In this document: positions 9,095-19,031 of the stretch, piece by piece
Layout of the letters: every line of letters begins with the position of its first letter
Position numbering within the stretch: the first letter of the stretch is position 1
Assembly: GCA_020638995.1 (NCBI GenBank)
Contig: JACKHM010000001.1
Span: 2,480,001-2,544,000, forward strand
Source of the DNA: Planctomycetaceae bacterium
GTDB lineage: Bacteria; Planctomycetota; Planctomycetia; Pirellulales; Pirellulaceae
Length of the DNA stretch: 64,000 bases
Direction of reading: 5' to 3'
The notes under the pieces: generated by a model
Database searches by the model: none
What the model saw: the letters and a program-made list of their open reading frames with translations, nothing else
Told to the model about the DNA's origin: nothing
Translations under genes and position numbers: made by a program

Positions 9095-11197
9095 ATGAAA
9101 AGTACGCGACGGTTGTCATCTGGAATTGGGATCGTTGTTCTTTCGTTCGCGGCCATGCTTGTGTCGAATAAAGTGACACATGGCCAAACGCCAGAGGGAT
9201 TCACACCCTTGTTCAACGGCAAGGATTTGACCGGTTGGAAGGGACTTGTGGGGAATCCAAAGACGCGGCGAGCGATGTCGGTTGATGAACTCGCCGCGGC
9301 ACAGAAGGCGGCTGACGACGACATGCGCGAGCACTGGAAGGTCGTTGACGGCGTCCTGCAATTCGATGGTAAAGGCAAGAGCCTCTGTACCGATAAGGAT
9401 TACGGCGACATCGAGCTGTATGTGGATTGGAAGATCCTCGAAGGCGGTGACAGCGGTATCTACCTGCGCGGAAGCCCGCAATTGCAGATTTGGGATACAG
9501 ACTATCCAGACTACTTTCGCCATGGCGCCGAAAATGGGTCGGGCGCTTTATGGAACAACAAGAACAATCCGCGATTTCCCGTCGTCAAGGCCGACAATCC
9601 CGTTGGCCAATGGAACACGTTTTACATCCGCATGGTTGGCGAACGTGTGACCGTCAAGCTAAACGACGAATTGGTTGTTGATGACGTGGTGATGGAGAAT
9701 CTGTGGGAACGCAATCTGCCGATCTATGCACGCGATCAGATCGAGCTACAGAATCATGGCAACACACTGTACTTTCGCAATATCTACGTGCGCGAAATTC
9801 CGTCGGACGAAGCTAATGCTTTACTCGCTCAGCGACAGTTCAACGCTGGATACGAAAGCATTTTCAACGGAAGCAATTTCAGTGGATGGACCGGCGACGT
9901 TGAGAACTATGAAGTCGTCGATGGCGCAATCGTGTGCAAAGAGGGCAAAGGCGGCACGTTGTTCACCGAGAAGGAGTATTCCGACTTCATCGCGCGATTG
10001 GAATTCAAACTGCCGGCGGGCGGTAACAATGGATTGGCGATTCGCTATGCAGGCGAGGGCCAGCCACACATCGACGGACTCGAGCTACAGGTACTCGATT
10101 CGGAAGATCCCAAGTACGCTCAGCTCGATCCTCGGCAGTATCACGGTTCTGTGTACGGACTCGTTCCGGCGCATCGAGGTTACTTGCGGCCCACCGGCGA
10201 GTGGAACTTTCAACAAGTCACGGTTCGTGGCTCGAACATCAAGGTCGAATTGAACGGTACGACGATTCTCGACGCCGATCTCAGTACCGTCGCCGAGTCG
10301 AAAGACGGGGCGTTGCCGCCGGGTGTGAAACGCAAGACTGGTCGATTCGGGTTTGCGGGACATCATGATCCTGTTGCTTTCAGAAATATTTCGATTCACG
10401 AACTACCCGGAGAACCTGCCGAACTGCCGACGCGCGATTCCGCGATCAGTCCGACCGATGGTCCAATCAAGTTGTTCAATGGTCGTAACTTTGAGGGCTT
10501 CTACACCTGGATTAAGGACTTGAAATATGCCGACTGGAACAAGATTTTTACCGTCGAAGACGGCATGATTCATGTGTCCGGCGATGGATATGGCGGGTTG
10601 ATTACGAACCACGAGTATCGCGACTACCATCTTGTCGTCGAGTTCAAATGGGGCGAGAAGACATGGGGAACTCGCGTGGATCGCGCTCGAGATTCGGGCA
10701 TTTTACTGCACTGTTGGGGGCCGGACGGCGGGTACAGCAACACCTGGATGGCGTCGATCGAGGCACAGATTATCGAAGGCGGCGTCGGCGACATCTTGGT
10801 GCTATCAGGCACGGACCCCATCACAGGGCAAGCCTATCCGACTGCCTTGACGACGGAGATCACGAAAGATCGTGACGGCGAAAAGGTCTGGAAAAAGGGT
10901 GGCGAACGCATCACGTTGTCCAGCGGTCGCATCAACTGGTTTGGACGGGATGAAGACTGGGCTGACAAGATCGGGTTCCGTGGCAAGAACGATGTCGAAA
11001 GTCCGTTTGGTGAATGGACAAAACTGGAGGTGATCGCCGATGGCGGACACTTGCTCTATAAAGTCAACGGTGTTGTCGTAAACGAAGCGTTTGAAGCCAA
11101 GCCGAACTTCGGCAGAATCTTGTTGCAAACCGAGCAAGCCGAAATGTTTGTCCGGCGTTTCGAGTTGTGGCCGTTGAACAAGCCACCGGCGGATTAG
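9095..11197 (+). CDS. Secreted protein with three DUF1080 (3-keto-glucoside hydrolase/LamG-like) domains
   Basis: This is a roughly 700-residue exported protein. The ATG at 9095 sits 8 bases after AGGA; an ATG at 9089 is also possible. After the signal (SFAAMLVSNKVTHGQ) come three DUF1080 units, each opening with a version of the LFNGKDLTGW motif: near residues 36, 252 (IFNGSNFSGW) and 460 (LFNGRNFEGF). DUF1080 proteins bind or hydrolyse 3-keto-glycosides and adopt a concanavalin-like sandwich. Three copies in one chain is more than the usual one or two. Its neighbours are sugar dehydrogenases, consistent with an oxidise-then-hydrolyse pathway outside the cytoplasm (inference). Confidence 0.88.
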   Translation: MKSTRRLSSGIGIVVLSFAAMLVSNKVTHGQTPEGFTPLFNGKDLTGWKGLVGNPKTRRAMSVDELAAAQKAADDDMREHWKVVDGVLQFDGKGKSLCTDKDYGDIELYVDWKILEGGDSGIYLRGSPQLQIWDTDYPDYFRHGAENGSGALWNNKNNPRFPVVKADNPVGQWNTFYIRMVGERVTVKLNDELVVDDVVMENLWERNLPIYARDQIELQNHGNTLYFRNIYVREIPSDEANALLAQRQFNAGYESIFNGSNFSGWTGDVENYEVVDGAIVCKEGKGGTLFTEKEYSDFIARLEFKLPAGGNNGLAIRYAGEGQPHIDGLELQVLDSEDPKYAQLDPRQYHGSVYGLVPAHRGYLRPTGEWNFQQVTVRGSNIKVELNGTTILDADLSTVAESKDGALPPGVKRKTGRFGFAGHHDPVAFRNISIHELPGEPAELPTRDSAISPTDGPIKLFNGRNFEGFYTWIKDLKYADWNKIFTVEDGMIHVSGDGYGGLITNHEYRDYHLVVEFKWGEKTWGTRVDRARDSGILLHCWGPDGGYSNTWMASIEAQIIEGGVGDILVLSGTDPITGQAYPTALTTEITKDRDGEKVWKKGGERITLSSGRINWFGRDEDWADKIGFRGKNDVESPFGEWTKLEVIADGGHLLYKVNGVVVNEAFEAKPNFGRILLQTEQAEMFVRRFELWPLNKPPAD

Positions 11198-13041
11198 GGA
11201 GTTAACGAGGCGACTCGGCGGGCGATGTGTCGTCGCAAGAGCGGTATCTTCGCCGTCGTTGCAAGTTGAAGGAATCGATCCAAGTCCACGTGGACGAGTG
11301 GCTCGATTCCGTACCATAGCATCAACGGCAAGTTCGCATCGTCCGCATCCTCGTCACGGCACGCCAATGCTTCGGCAATCGGCCAGCGTTGGTCAGACGG
11401 CAGGCTTTGGAGCGCGCTTGCCAAATGAAGGCGTACAAACGGCGAGTCTCCCGACGCGGCCAATTCGACAAAACGATCAAGATTTGATGGCGAAAGCGAT
11501 TTGTTTTCACTGAGCAATCGTACCGCCCATGCGCGGACATACTCGCTCTCGTGGTCGAGTTGTTGGCTCAACATTGGCTCGTCCAAGCCACCAGTGACGT
11601 GCAACGCCCAGAGTGCCCGCAATTTGCGAGGCACATCAGGCTGCTCGTGGAACATGCTCCACAGACGCTGATTGATACTCGTCATGTCGTGGCCGCTGGC
11701 CCGTCGCTCGTGTAATACACGCCGGGCATGCCGCACCCACCAATCGTTGTGATTCAGTTGCAATGCGACCAACTCATCATCGCTCAGCACTGCAACATCC
11801 AATCCCATCGGTTCAGGTTTACCGTGGCTGATCTTGTAGATCCGACCTGTGTGACGCCGCGTGTTCTTTACGCTGTGACATTCGCCGGTATCGGACCAAT
11901 CGCTGACGAACACCGAACCATCAGGGCCATACGCGATTGTCACACCCATGAACCATGAGTCTTGCGACTTCATCAAGTCGGCGCCATGCGACGCAGTGTA
12001 GCCAGACCGAAATCGCTTCAACACATCGTTGTTCACTCGCTTGCCGTGAATGTTGTTCATAAAGACGGTGTTGCGATATGAATCGGGCCAACTGCCTCCG
12101 AGATACACCATCGTACCGCAGTGGGCGTGTCCGCCGCCGATCGCGTCTTCCTCCGGCGAGCCGATGCCGTCACGGATGTCGCTGCCGCCCGTGAAGTGAA
12201 GGTGATCCGCAATCGTATCGATTCGCTGGTAAGCATGTTGACTCGATGCCCGGTTACGCCAAGGTTCGTAGTGCGCTCCCTGAATAACATGAAACAGATG
12301 GGGGTTCACGCAGTTGCACACAAAACCCTGACCGTAATCATCAAAGTCGATCCCCCACGGATTGGTCGTGCCGTCCGCAAAGGGCTCCCACACATGACGG
12401 ACCGGATGATATCGGTAGACGCCACCGTCGTAGTGGACGCGTTCGTCTTCGGGAGTTCCGGGCTTGCCGAGCAACGAGTAATTGGTTCTGCCATGCGTGC
12501 CATATAACCAACCATCCGGTCCCCACGCGAAGCCGTTGGCAAGATTGTGCGAGTTGGCGTGATTGCCGAAGCCATCGAGCAAGACTCGCGGTTCGGCATC
12601 GGGCACGTCGTCGCGATCCTGGTCGGGAATGAAATAGAAATACGGCGGCGACATGATCCACGCTCCGCCAAAACCCACCTCGATCCCCGTCACGTAATTC
12701 AACTTGTCGTAGAAGACGGTTCTCTTATCGAACGAACCGTCGCCATCGACATCCTCGAAGATCAGGATGCGATCATTCAATTCGCCGCCATTTGGCTCAG
12801 TCCCATGGTTGGGGTAGTTGTACGCCTCGGCCACCCACAACCGTCCTCGATCATCGATACAAAATCCGATCGGCTGACGAACGTCCGGCTCGCCCGCGAA
12901 CAGGCTCACTTGGAATCCCTCTGGCACCCGCATCGTGCGAGCTGCTTCGAGCGGGGGCAACGGAGCGTCGGTTTCCTCGCCGGATCCGATTGCTGGCGAT
13001 AAGCAGAGCATTGTGGAGCAAAGTAGCCAGTACCGATTCAT
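11194..13041 (-). CDS. PVC-type membrane-bound/secreted dehydrogenase propeller lacking a haem domain
   Basis: The product is about 615 residues. The ATG at 13041 begins a signal peptide (MNRYWLLCSTMLCLSPAIGS); a GTG at 13065 is an alternative. The MRVPEGFQVSLFAGEPDVRQ opening and DDRGRLWVAEAYNYP are hallmarks of the PVC dehydrogenase family (TIGR02604-like). The propeller is followed by HEAT-like repeats (HNDWWVRHARRVL, ESEYVRAWAVRLL). The protein stops there: the CXXCH cytochrome segment present in many relatives is absent. Its stop overlaps the convergent DUF1080 gene by 4 bases. It probably oxidises a sugar in the periplasm and needs a separate electron carrier. Confidence 0.82.
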   Translation of the reverse strand: MNRYWLLCSTMLCLSPAIGSGEETDAPLPPLEAARTMRVPEGFQVSLFAGEPDVRQPIGFCIDDRGRLWVAEAYNYPNHGTEPNGGELNDRILIFEDVDGDGSFDKRTVFYDKLNYVTGIEVGFGGAWIMSPPYFYFIPDQDRDDVPDAEPRVLLDGFGNHANSHNLANGFAWGPDGWLYGTHGRTNYSLLGKPGTPEDERVHYDGGVYRYHPVRHVWEPFADGTTNPWGIDFDDYGQGFVCNCVNPHLFHVIQGAHYEPWRNRASSQHAYQRIDTIADHLHFTGGSDIRDGIGSPEEDAIGGGHAHCGTMVYLGGSWPDSYRNTVFMNNIHGKRVNNDVLKRFRSGYTASHGADLMKSQDSWFMGVTIAYGPDGSVFVSDWSDTGECHSVKNTRRHTGRIYKISHGKPEPMGLDVAVLSDDELVALQLNHNDWWVRHARRVLHERRASGHDMTSINQRLWSMFHEQPDVPRKLRALWALHVTGGLDEPMLSQQLDHESEYVRAWAVRLLSENKSLSPSNLDRFVELAASGDSPFVRLHLASALQSLPSDQRWPIAEALACRDEDADDANLPLMLWYGIEPLVHVDLDRFLQLATTAKIPLLRRHIARRVASLTP

Positions 13042-13252
13042 AAGTCGCTCGCCGCCATTGCTCACCTGTCAAATGCACTTTCTAGATTTATCGAAGCTCC
13101 ATCCTAACCAAAACTCTCGCTGGCGAGAGCCAGCTGCCGCCGGACGTTCCATTTCCCGTTTGTCTTTTGTCCGGTCCATGATATCTTACGTGGACGGATG
13201 ACCACTTTGGCATGACGCATCAGGATTTGAGCCATAGGGATGGGAGACAAGG

Positions 13253-15703
13253 ATGGGAATTCAATCCGTTGTGGATTTCATGGAGCGGAAGTTCGCACCG
13301 CAGATCGCCGCACGATCGATACTCGAACCCTCGGGCGGTGAATTCGAAGACTTGCCGGAGAGCCTCGATCCGCGTCTCGCAGAGGCGTTGCGGGGCAGCG
13401 GCTTGAATCGGCTGTATTCGCATCAACGCGAAGCGTTCGATGCAATTCGTCAAGGTAGCGACACGGTGCTTGTCTCGCGAACGGCGAGCGGCAAGACGCT
13501 GTCCTTTCTGCTTCCAATTCTGCACGACTACCTGCAGGCGGATGCAGCATTCGGCGTGATGTTGCTATATCCCACGAAAGCCCTCTCGCGGGATCAAGAA
13601 GGAACGCTGGGAAAACTGCTTGAAGCCGCCGGTGCGGACCTTCGATTGGGAACATTTGATGGCGATACGCCGCGCGAAGAGCGAACTCGCATTCAATCGC
13701 ATGCGGATTTCATGATCACGAATCCCGACATGTTGCACTCGGGAATCCTGCCGAATCACAATCGACGCTGGCGGACATTTCTGTCTCGATTGAAATACAT
13801 TGTCATCGACGAAGTACACACGTATCGTGGCGCCTTCGGTTCGCACGTAGCCAACGTCATGCGGCGATTGTTGCGTGTGTGCGAAATGCACGGTAGCCGC
13901 CCGACGTTTGTTTGTTCCTCGGCCACGATTGGCAATCCGCGCGAGCACGTCGAAGCGTTGTTCCAACGCCCATTTCATGTAATCACGCGCGACGGTGCAC
14001 CGCGTCCACAACGTGACCTTTACATGATCAATCCACCCGTCGTGCAAAGTCACGGTCACGCGCTGTATCGCAAAGGGCCCAATTCGGTCAGCATCCCGAT
14101 GATCCGGGAAGCAACGAGGCGCGGCGTGAGGACGATTTGTTTTTGTCGTGCGCGACAACAAGTCGAACGCCTGTGTCGTGCGGTCACAGATGGACATCCG
14201 GACCTGCGGAGCAAGGTCAAACCCTATCGTGGCGGGTTGCTGCCGAACGAGCGGCGAAAGCTAGAACGCGATCTGGCCGATGGTCGAGTGACCACCATCA
14301 TCAGCACGAATGCGTTAGAGTTGGGTATCGATATCGGAGACCTGGATCTATGTATCCTAAGCGGCTATCCCGGGTCGATGGCCAGCTTTTGGCAGCAAGC
14401 CGGTCGCGTGGGGCGCCGTGGCTCGCGAGCGGTCGTTGTCTACGTGGCTCGAGACACGCCGATCGATCAATACTTCGTCCATCATCCCGAGTTCGTTACC
14501 TCGGCACCGATCGAGCGCGCGTGGTTGAACGCCGACAATCCCTACATCCTGCTGCAACATTTGCCGTGCGCGGCTCATGAGCATCCGCTTCGCGAAGACG
14601 AACCGATGTTTTCCGAGCCGGCCTATCCGGCGGCAATGGAAGTGCTGAAAGAAGATGGCAGCTTGACTGAGTATCGGGGTAACTATCGTTATGCGCTGCG
14701 CGACTATCCGGCTAAAGGCGTCAATCTTCGTGGGATGACGGATTACAACATCGAGATCTACTGCGGCACCGAAGTGATTGGTGAACTCGATCCGATTGGG
14801 GCACGCGGAACGCTGTACAAAGATGCGATCTATCAACATCTTGGCAGTCGTTACATGTCGATGGATCTCGATCTGGAGAAAAAGCTGTGTCGCGTCGAAC
14901 CGGTAGACGTCGACTACTACACGGAAGCGGTGTGGGAAAGCCGTGTCACGTTGACCGAATCGCTTGATCGCTCGATTTTGCATGGCGCGGACTTGGAATT
15001 TGGTTATGTCAATGTGAATCGTCAGCCAAAGCTCTACAAGAAGATTCGTGAACGCACGTTAGAGAACATTGGCTACGGTCCGATTACTCTCGATCCGTTC
15101 ATCTACGATACAACGGGCTTCAGCCTGCATCCGCCAGAGGATTGGCGCCAGGCTGTCGAGGCCGTCGACAAGCGGCACGTTGGAGCAGCGCTTTATGGAT
15201 TGAGTTACATTCTCAAGCGAACGGCTCCCAGCCTTTGCCTGGGTGACGTTGAAAATATCGAGACAGACGTGTCGCTCAAGGAATTGGCAGGCAATAAGTG
15301 GCATAGCGCTCTTTACTTGTACGACACGATCGAAGGGGGCGTCGGCTACGCGGAGAAAATCTTCGAGGTGTTCGAAGACGCTTTGAAACTGTGTCGCGCC
15401 ATCATCGACGAATGTGCTTGCACGGCCGGTTGTCCCTCGTGTGTCACGTCGCTGCCGCCTGGTGTCGCGGACGAGGACTTGGAGCAATTGCTCGTCGAGT
15501 CGAACGCATCGGTAGTTTGCACGCGAAGCTTGCTGTCGGCGTTGCTCACGGGCGAAGTGAGACTGCCGGAAGTTGCATATCACGAGCTAGCGCAAAGTTC
15601 GCGAGTTAACCCGCCCGAGCTTGACCCGGAAATGGAGCGATTAAAGCAGCGACTTGGCAAAGCGAGTAAACTCCTTCAAGACAAACGGGCACGAATCCAT
15701 TGA
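13253..15703 (+). CDS. mrfA: MrfA/YprA-like DEAD/DEAH helicase with C-terminal DUF1998-type cysteine cluster
   Basis: The 816-residue protein has a superfamily-2 helicase core: Q motif (LYSHQREAFDAI, near 54-65), motif I TASGKT at 77-82, motif II DEVH (IVIDEVHTYRGAFG) and motif VI QQAGRVGRRG. The C-terminal part carries the cysteine cluster CACTAGCPSCV near residue 721, typical of MrfA-type helicases. MrfA works with MrfB in a mitomycin-repair pathway independent of UvrABC in Bacillus. The next gene is MrfB-like and overlaps by 4 bases, which supports the identification. The start has GGGAG upstream. High confidence for family, moderate for the exact substrate. Confidence 0.88.
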   Translation: MGIQSVVDFMERKFAPQIAARSILEPSGGEFEDLPESLDPRLAEALRGSGLNRLYSHQREAFDAIRQGSDTVLVSRTASGKTLSFLLPILHDYLQADAAFGVMLLYPTKALSRDQEGTLGKLLEAAGADLRLGTFDGDTPREERTRIQSHADFMITNPDMLHSGILPNHNRRWRTFLSRLKYIVIDEVHTYRGAFGSHVANVMRRLLRVCEMHGSRPTFVCSSATIGNPREHVEALFQRPFHVITRDGAPRPQRDLYMINPPVVQSHGHALYRKGPNSVSIPMIREATRRGVRTICFCRARQQVERLCRAVTDGHPDLRSKVKPYRGGLLPNERRKLERDLADGRVTTIISTNALELGIDIGDLDLCILSGYPGSMASFWQQAGRVGRRGSRAVVVYVARDTPIDQYFVHHPEFVTSAPIERAWLNADNPYILLQHLPCAAHEHPLREDEPMFSEPAYPAAMEVLKEDGSLTEYRGNYRYALRDYPAKGVNLRGMTDYNIEIYCGTEVIGELDPIGARGTLYKDAIYQHLGSRYMSMDLDLEKKLCRVEPVDVDYYTEAVWESRVTLTESLDRSILHGADLEFGYVNVNRQPKLYKKIRERTLENIGYGPITLDPFIYDTTGFSLHPPEDWRQAVEAVDKRHVGAALYGLSYILKRTAPSLCLGDVENIETDVSLKELAGNKWHSALYLYDTIEGGVGYAEKIFEVFEDALKLCRAIIDECACTAGCPSCVTSLPPGVADEDLEQLLVESNASVVCTRSLLSALLTGEVRLPEVAYHELAQSSRVNPPELDPEMERLKQRLGKASKLLQDKRARIH

Positions 15704-16575
15704 TCACCGAAGCGCTGTCACATTGCACAGGGATTGGACCCGTTCGACTCGGTCAGCTTCACGAGGCGGGCATCCGAACTTGGCACGATGTCGTCGAACG
15801 CGTCGGGCGATTTCCAATCAATCGTTCCGCTTCCCTGATCGAAGAATGCAAGACCTGTCTCCAAGCTCTCGAGTTGAAAGACATTCGATATTTTGTCGAG
15901 CGGCTCGCTCCAATCGACAAGTGGCGGATCGTGTCGGAGTACCTCGATGACGCGTCGTTCTTCGACATCGAGACGATGGGTCTGGAACACAACTCGCCGA
16001 TTACGGTTATCGCATGTTGGCATCGGGGTGTAGTTTTAACATTCGTCGAGCACGAAAATCTGGACGACTTCCTCGATCTGCTGGACGACGTCAGGTTGCT
16101 CGTCTCGTTCAACGGTAGCTCGTTCGATGTGCCGCGAGTGCTCGACACGTTTCACATTCCGGAGCTTCCCTGCCCACATCTCGATTTGCGTTGGCCTTGT
16201 TATCACAAAGGATTTAGAGGCAGCTTGAAGAGTATCACCGCGCGGCTCGGTTTTGCACGACCGACGGATCTGCAACACGCGGACGGCGAGCTGGCAATTC
16301 ATCTGTGGAACCGCTGGACGCTCGATCAAGACAAGGCTGCTCGTGAGTTGTTGCTGCGTTACTGTGCATCCGATGTGATTCTGCTGGTGATGTTGGCGCA
16401 CAAGGTTGCGGAACGAGACATCAATTCGCCGACGACCTTGTGGGAGCAACTACCGACTAGCCTGGGAAGAGAAGAACCAGTTCCCACGATTCCAGAGAGT
16501 ATGCAGTTCGTAGCCAATGCATTTGGAAAGGGCAGCCCTTCCAGGCTGCGAGCTCGACGCGTGCCGACCGCCTAA
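15700..16575 (+). CDS. mrfB: MrfB/YprB-like DEDD 3'-5' exonuclease
   Basis: This is a 291-residue protein starting with TTG at 15700, overlapping the helicase stop (TTGA). The N-terminus has a helix-hairpin-helix-like segment (CTGIGPVRLGQLHEAGI, residues 9-25). The RNase H-like exonuclease core shows FFDIETMG (D89, E91), VSFNGSSFDVPRV and YCASDVILLVML, giving the four acidic DEDD residues. MrfB is known to be the exonuclease partner of MrfA in repair of mitomycin-type damage. Here it lacks an obvious TPR tail. The operon arrangement is the strongest evidence for the pairing. Confidence 0.85.
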   Translation: MITEALSHCTGIGPVRLGQLHEAGIRTWHDVVERVGRFPINRSASLIEECKTCLQALELKDIRYFVERLAPIDKWRIVSEYLDDASFFDIETMGLEHNSPITVIACWHRGVVLTFVEHENLDDFLDLLDDVRLLVSFNGSSFDVPRVLDTFHIPELPCPHLDLRWPCYHKGFRGSLKSITARLGFARPTDLQHADGELAIHLWNRWTLDQDKAARELLLRYCASDVILLVMLAHKVAERDINSPTTLWEQLPTSLGREEPVPTIPESMQFVANAFGKGSPSRLRARRVPTA

Positions 16576-16644
16576 GTCGTAGCCTCGACGTGCCGCGGCA
16601 GAAGGTTTTCCGTCACGAAATGCCGGAGCTACAATGGAGAACCA

Positions 16645-17583
16645 ATGACACTTCTGTACTACGATCCGATTTTCCTCGAACACGATACCGGACGGCATCC
16701 GGAGAACGCCGGGCGTCTGCGGTCGCTAATCAAACATCTCGACGAAAGCGGTTTGAGCTCTCGTTGCCAGCGAGTAGGGTGGGACTCGATCTCCATGGAG
16801 CGGCTTTGTCGTGTTCACGGTTCACGGCACGTCAATGCTGTGAAGGACTATGCCAACCGCGGTGGAGGACAGATTGAGGCTGATACCGTCGTATCGCCAA
16901 AGTCCTATGAGGTGGCCCTGAAGGCGGCAGGCGCCGTCTGCGATGCGGTGACGCGAGTGACGCGAGATGATGCGCGACACGCTTTATGCCTCGTTCGACC
17001 GCCTGGCCACCATGCACTTGCTGACAGCCCGATGGGGTTTTGTCTGTTCAATAACATTGCGACTGGGGCGCGGCTGGCGATTGACGAGTGCGAGCTGGAC
17101 CGAGTCCTCGTCGTCGACTGGGACGTGCATCATGGAAACGGAACGCAAGCCATTTTCTGGGAAGACGCGCAAGTCGGCTTCTTCTCGGCACATCGATATC
17201 CCTTCTATCCAGGAAGCGGCGCGGCGGACGAAACAGGTTCCGGACGAGGGCTCGGCGCGACCAGCAACCTACCCATTCGTTTTGGCATATCCCGTGAAGA
17301 CTACATCGCTGGCGTGCGCGCACAGCTGGCATCATTCGCCGATCGGATCAAACCACAATTGGTTTTGATCAGTGCCGGCTTCGATAGCCATCGATCCGAT
17401 CCCATCGGTTCGCTTGGGCTGGAAAGCGAAGACTTCGCGCCGTTAACGCAGATCGTTCTCGACATCGCCAATACACATGCTGGGGGACGCGTCGTGAGTG
17501 TTTTGGAGGGCGGTTACAATCCAGCGGCGCTGACGGAATCCGTGGCGGTGCATCTTGAGGAATTGCTCGGAGCTTCCAAGTAG
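16645..17583 (+). CDS. Histone-deacetylase-family (class II-like) amidohydrolase
   Basis: The 312-residue protein opens with YYDPIFLEHDTGRHPENAGR and shows the family's catalytic signatures: RPPGHHA (H122, H123) and VVDWDVHHGNGTQ (D158, D160, H162), which together bind zinc and activate water. Bacterial members deacetylate acetyl-lysine proteins, acetylpolyamines or similar amides. TGGAG precedes the ATG by about 7 bases. It lies 69 bases after mrfB on the same strand, and whether it is cotranscribed is unclear. Substrate cannot be read from sequence. Confidence 0.88.
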   Translation: MTLLYYDPIFLEHDTGRHPENAGRLRSLIKHLDESGLSSRCQRVGWDSISMERLCRVHGSRHVNAVKDYANRGGGQIEADTVVSPKSYEVALKAAGAVCDAVTRVTRDDARHALCLVRPPGHHALADSPMGFCLFNNIATGARLAIDECELDRVLVVDWDVHHGNGTQAIFWEDAQVGFFSAHRYPFYPGSGAADETGSGRGLGATSNLPIRFGISREDYIAGVRAQLASFADRIKPQLVLISAGFDSHRSDPIGSLGLESEDFAPLTQIVLDIANTHAGGRVVSVLEGGYNPAALTESVAVHLEELLGASK

Positions 17584-17669
17584 CCGTCACGATAGGCGTG
17601 AGCCGACTGCACGATTCGCACGAATAAACGTGAGCTAAGTGAGAGAACGCTCGACGCGATCAGCAGACC

Positions 17670-19031
17670 TCAATGGAGTCCGTAACGTCCCATCTTGTAA
17701 TGCAGCGTTCGGACGCTGATGCCCAGGCGTTTGGCTGTTTTCTCCCGATGAAAGTCGCTGGCGGCTAGGGCGGCGGAGATGGTTTCCCGTTCGCACTCTT
17801 CGACAGACTGGGAAAGCGTTACCGCTGGCGCGACCGTAGCTCCCGCTCGCATCTGCAGCTCGGGAGGTAAGTCATCGCCATGGATGACGTCTCCGGTCAA
17901 CGTGACAACCAATCGCTCCACTACGTTTCGCAGTTGGCGGACGTTGCCTGGCCAATGCGAAGCAACGAGGATCTGCATCGCTTCCGGTGCGACCTGCTTG
18001 ATGGGACGATGATGCCGGTCGCAAAAATGTTGCAGGAAGTGTTCTACCAATAGCGGAATGTCTTCCCGTCGCTGGCGCAGCGGAGGGATATGAATTGGAA
18101 TTACGTTCAGTCGGTAGAAGAGATCATCGCGAAACGTGCCGTCGTCGATCAGTTCGTCAACGGATTTGTTAGTGGCGGAAATCACGCGAACATCGGATTG
18201 CAAAATATCTTCACCGCCGACGCGCGTGAATTGTCTGGCCTCGAGCACGCGCAGCAAATCGACCTGACTTTTCGAAGACATCTCGGTAACTTCGTCCAGA
18301 AACAGTGTGCCTCCATGTGCCTGTTCGAAACATCCGGGCTTCTGCCGCATCGCGCCGCTGAACGCACCTTTCTCGTGACCAAACAGTTCACTCTCCAACA
18401 ATGCCTCGGGCATGGCGCCAAGGTTGACCGCGACAAAAGGTGCAGCGCTCCGGTCGCTGAGATCATGCAACGCGCGCGCGACCAGCTCCTTGCCGGTTCC
18501 GCTTTCGCCGTGAATCATCACGGTTGCTTCGGTTACGGCGACTTGCCGGATTTGGTGAAAGACATCTTGCATTGCCGCACAGGTGCCGATGATATTCGAT
18601 ATCTCGCCGGCGTTTGCCAACTGGTTCCGCAGTCGTTGGTTTTCGATCAGAAGCTGGTAATGCTCGCGGGCTTTACGGACCTGTTGGCGCACGAGATTCA
18701 GATCGAGTGGCTTGGAAATGAAGTCCAGCGCCCCAGCACGCATGGCCTCGACGGCGGTCTCAACGGTACCGTGGGCCGTGATCACGATAACTGCCGTTTG
18801 TGGACGTCGATGCAGGATCTCGCGGACCAATTGAATTCCATCCATGTTGGAATTCAAACGCACATCGGCAATCACCAATTGGTACAAATCCTTCGAAAAC
18901 TTGTCCAAGGCCTCATCGGGACTGCCGGCGGTTTCGAGCAGATCGGCGGCACCAACAAGACCTTTGGCCAGTCCGGATCGAATGTTCGGCTCGTCGTCGA
19001 CGATTAGTACGCGGAAAAGATCTGAACTCAT
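17670..19031 (-). CDS. NtrC-type sigma-54-dependent response regulator
   Basis: The product has 453 residues. The receiver domain (1-120) has D12/D13, phospho-acceptor D56 in VIADVRLNSNMDG and K107. The AAA+ domain has Walker A GESGTGKE at 175-182 and a GAFSGA loop in place of the usual GAFTGA, which contacts sigma-54. A Fis-type HTH (FHREKTAKRLGISVRTLHYKM) ends the protein. It overlaps the upstream histidine kinase gene by 4 bases (ATGA), so the kinase is its cognate partner. It should activate sigma-54 promoters; its targets are not visible here. Confidence 0.93.
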   Translation of the reverse strand: MSSDLFRVLIVDDEPNIRSGLAKGLVGAADLLETAGSPDEALDKFSKDLYQLVIADVRLNSNMDGIQLVREILHRRPQTAVIVITAHGTVETAVEAMRAGALDFISKPLDLNLVRQQVRKAREHYQLLIENQRLRNQLANAGEISNIIGTCAAMQDVFHQIRQVAVTEATVMIHGESGTGKELVARALHDLSDRSAAPFVAVNLGAMPEALLESELFGHEKGAFSGAMRQKPGCFEQAHGGTLFLDEVTEMSSKSQVDLLRVLEARQFTRVGGEDILQSDVRVISATNKSVDELIDDGTFRDDLFYRLNVIPIHIPPLRQRREDIPLLVEHFLQHFCDRHHRPIKQVAPEAMQILVASHWPGNVRQLRNVVERLVVTLTGDVIHGDDLPPELQMRAGATVAPAVTLSQSVEECERETISAALAASDFHREKTAKRLGISVRTLHYKMGRYGLH

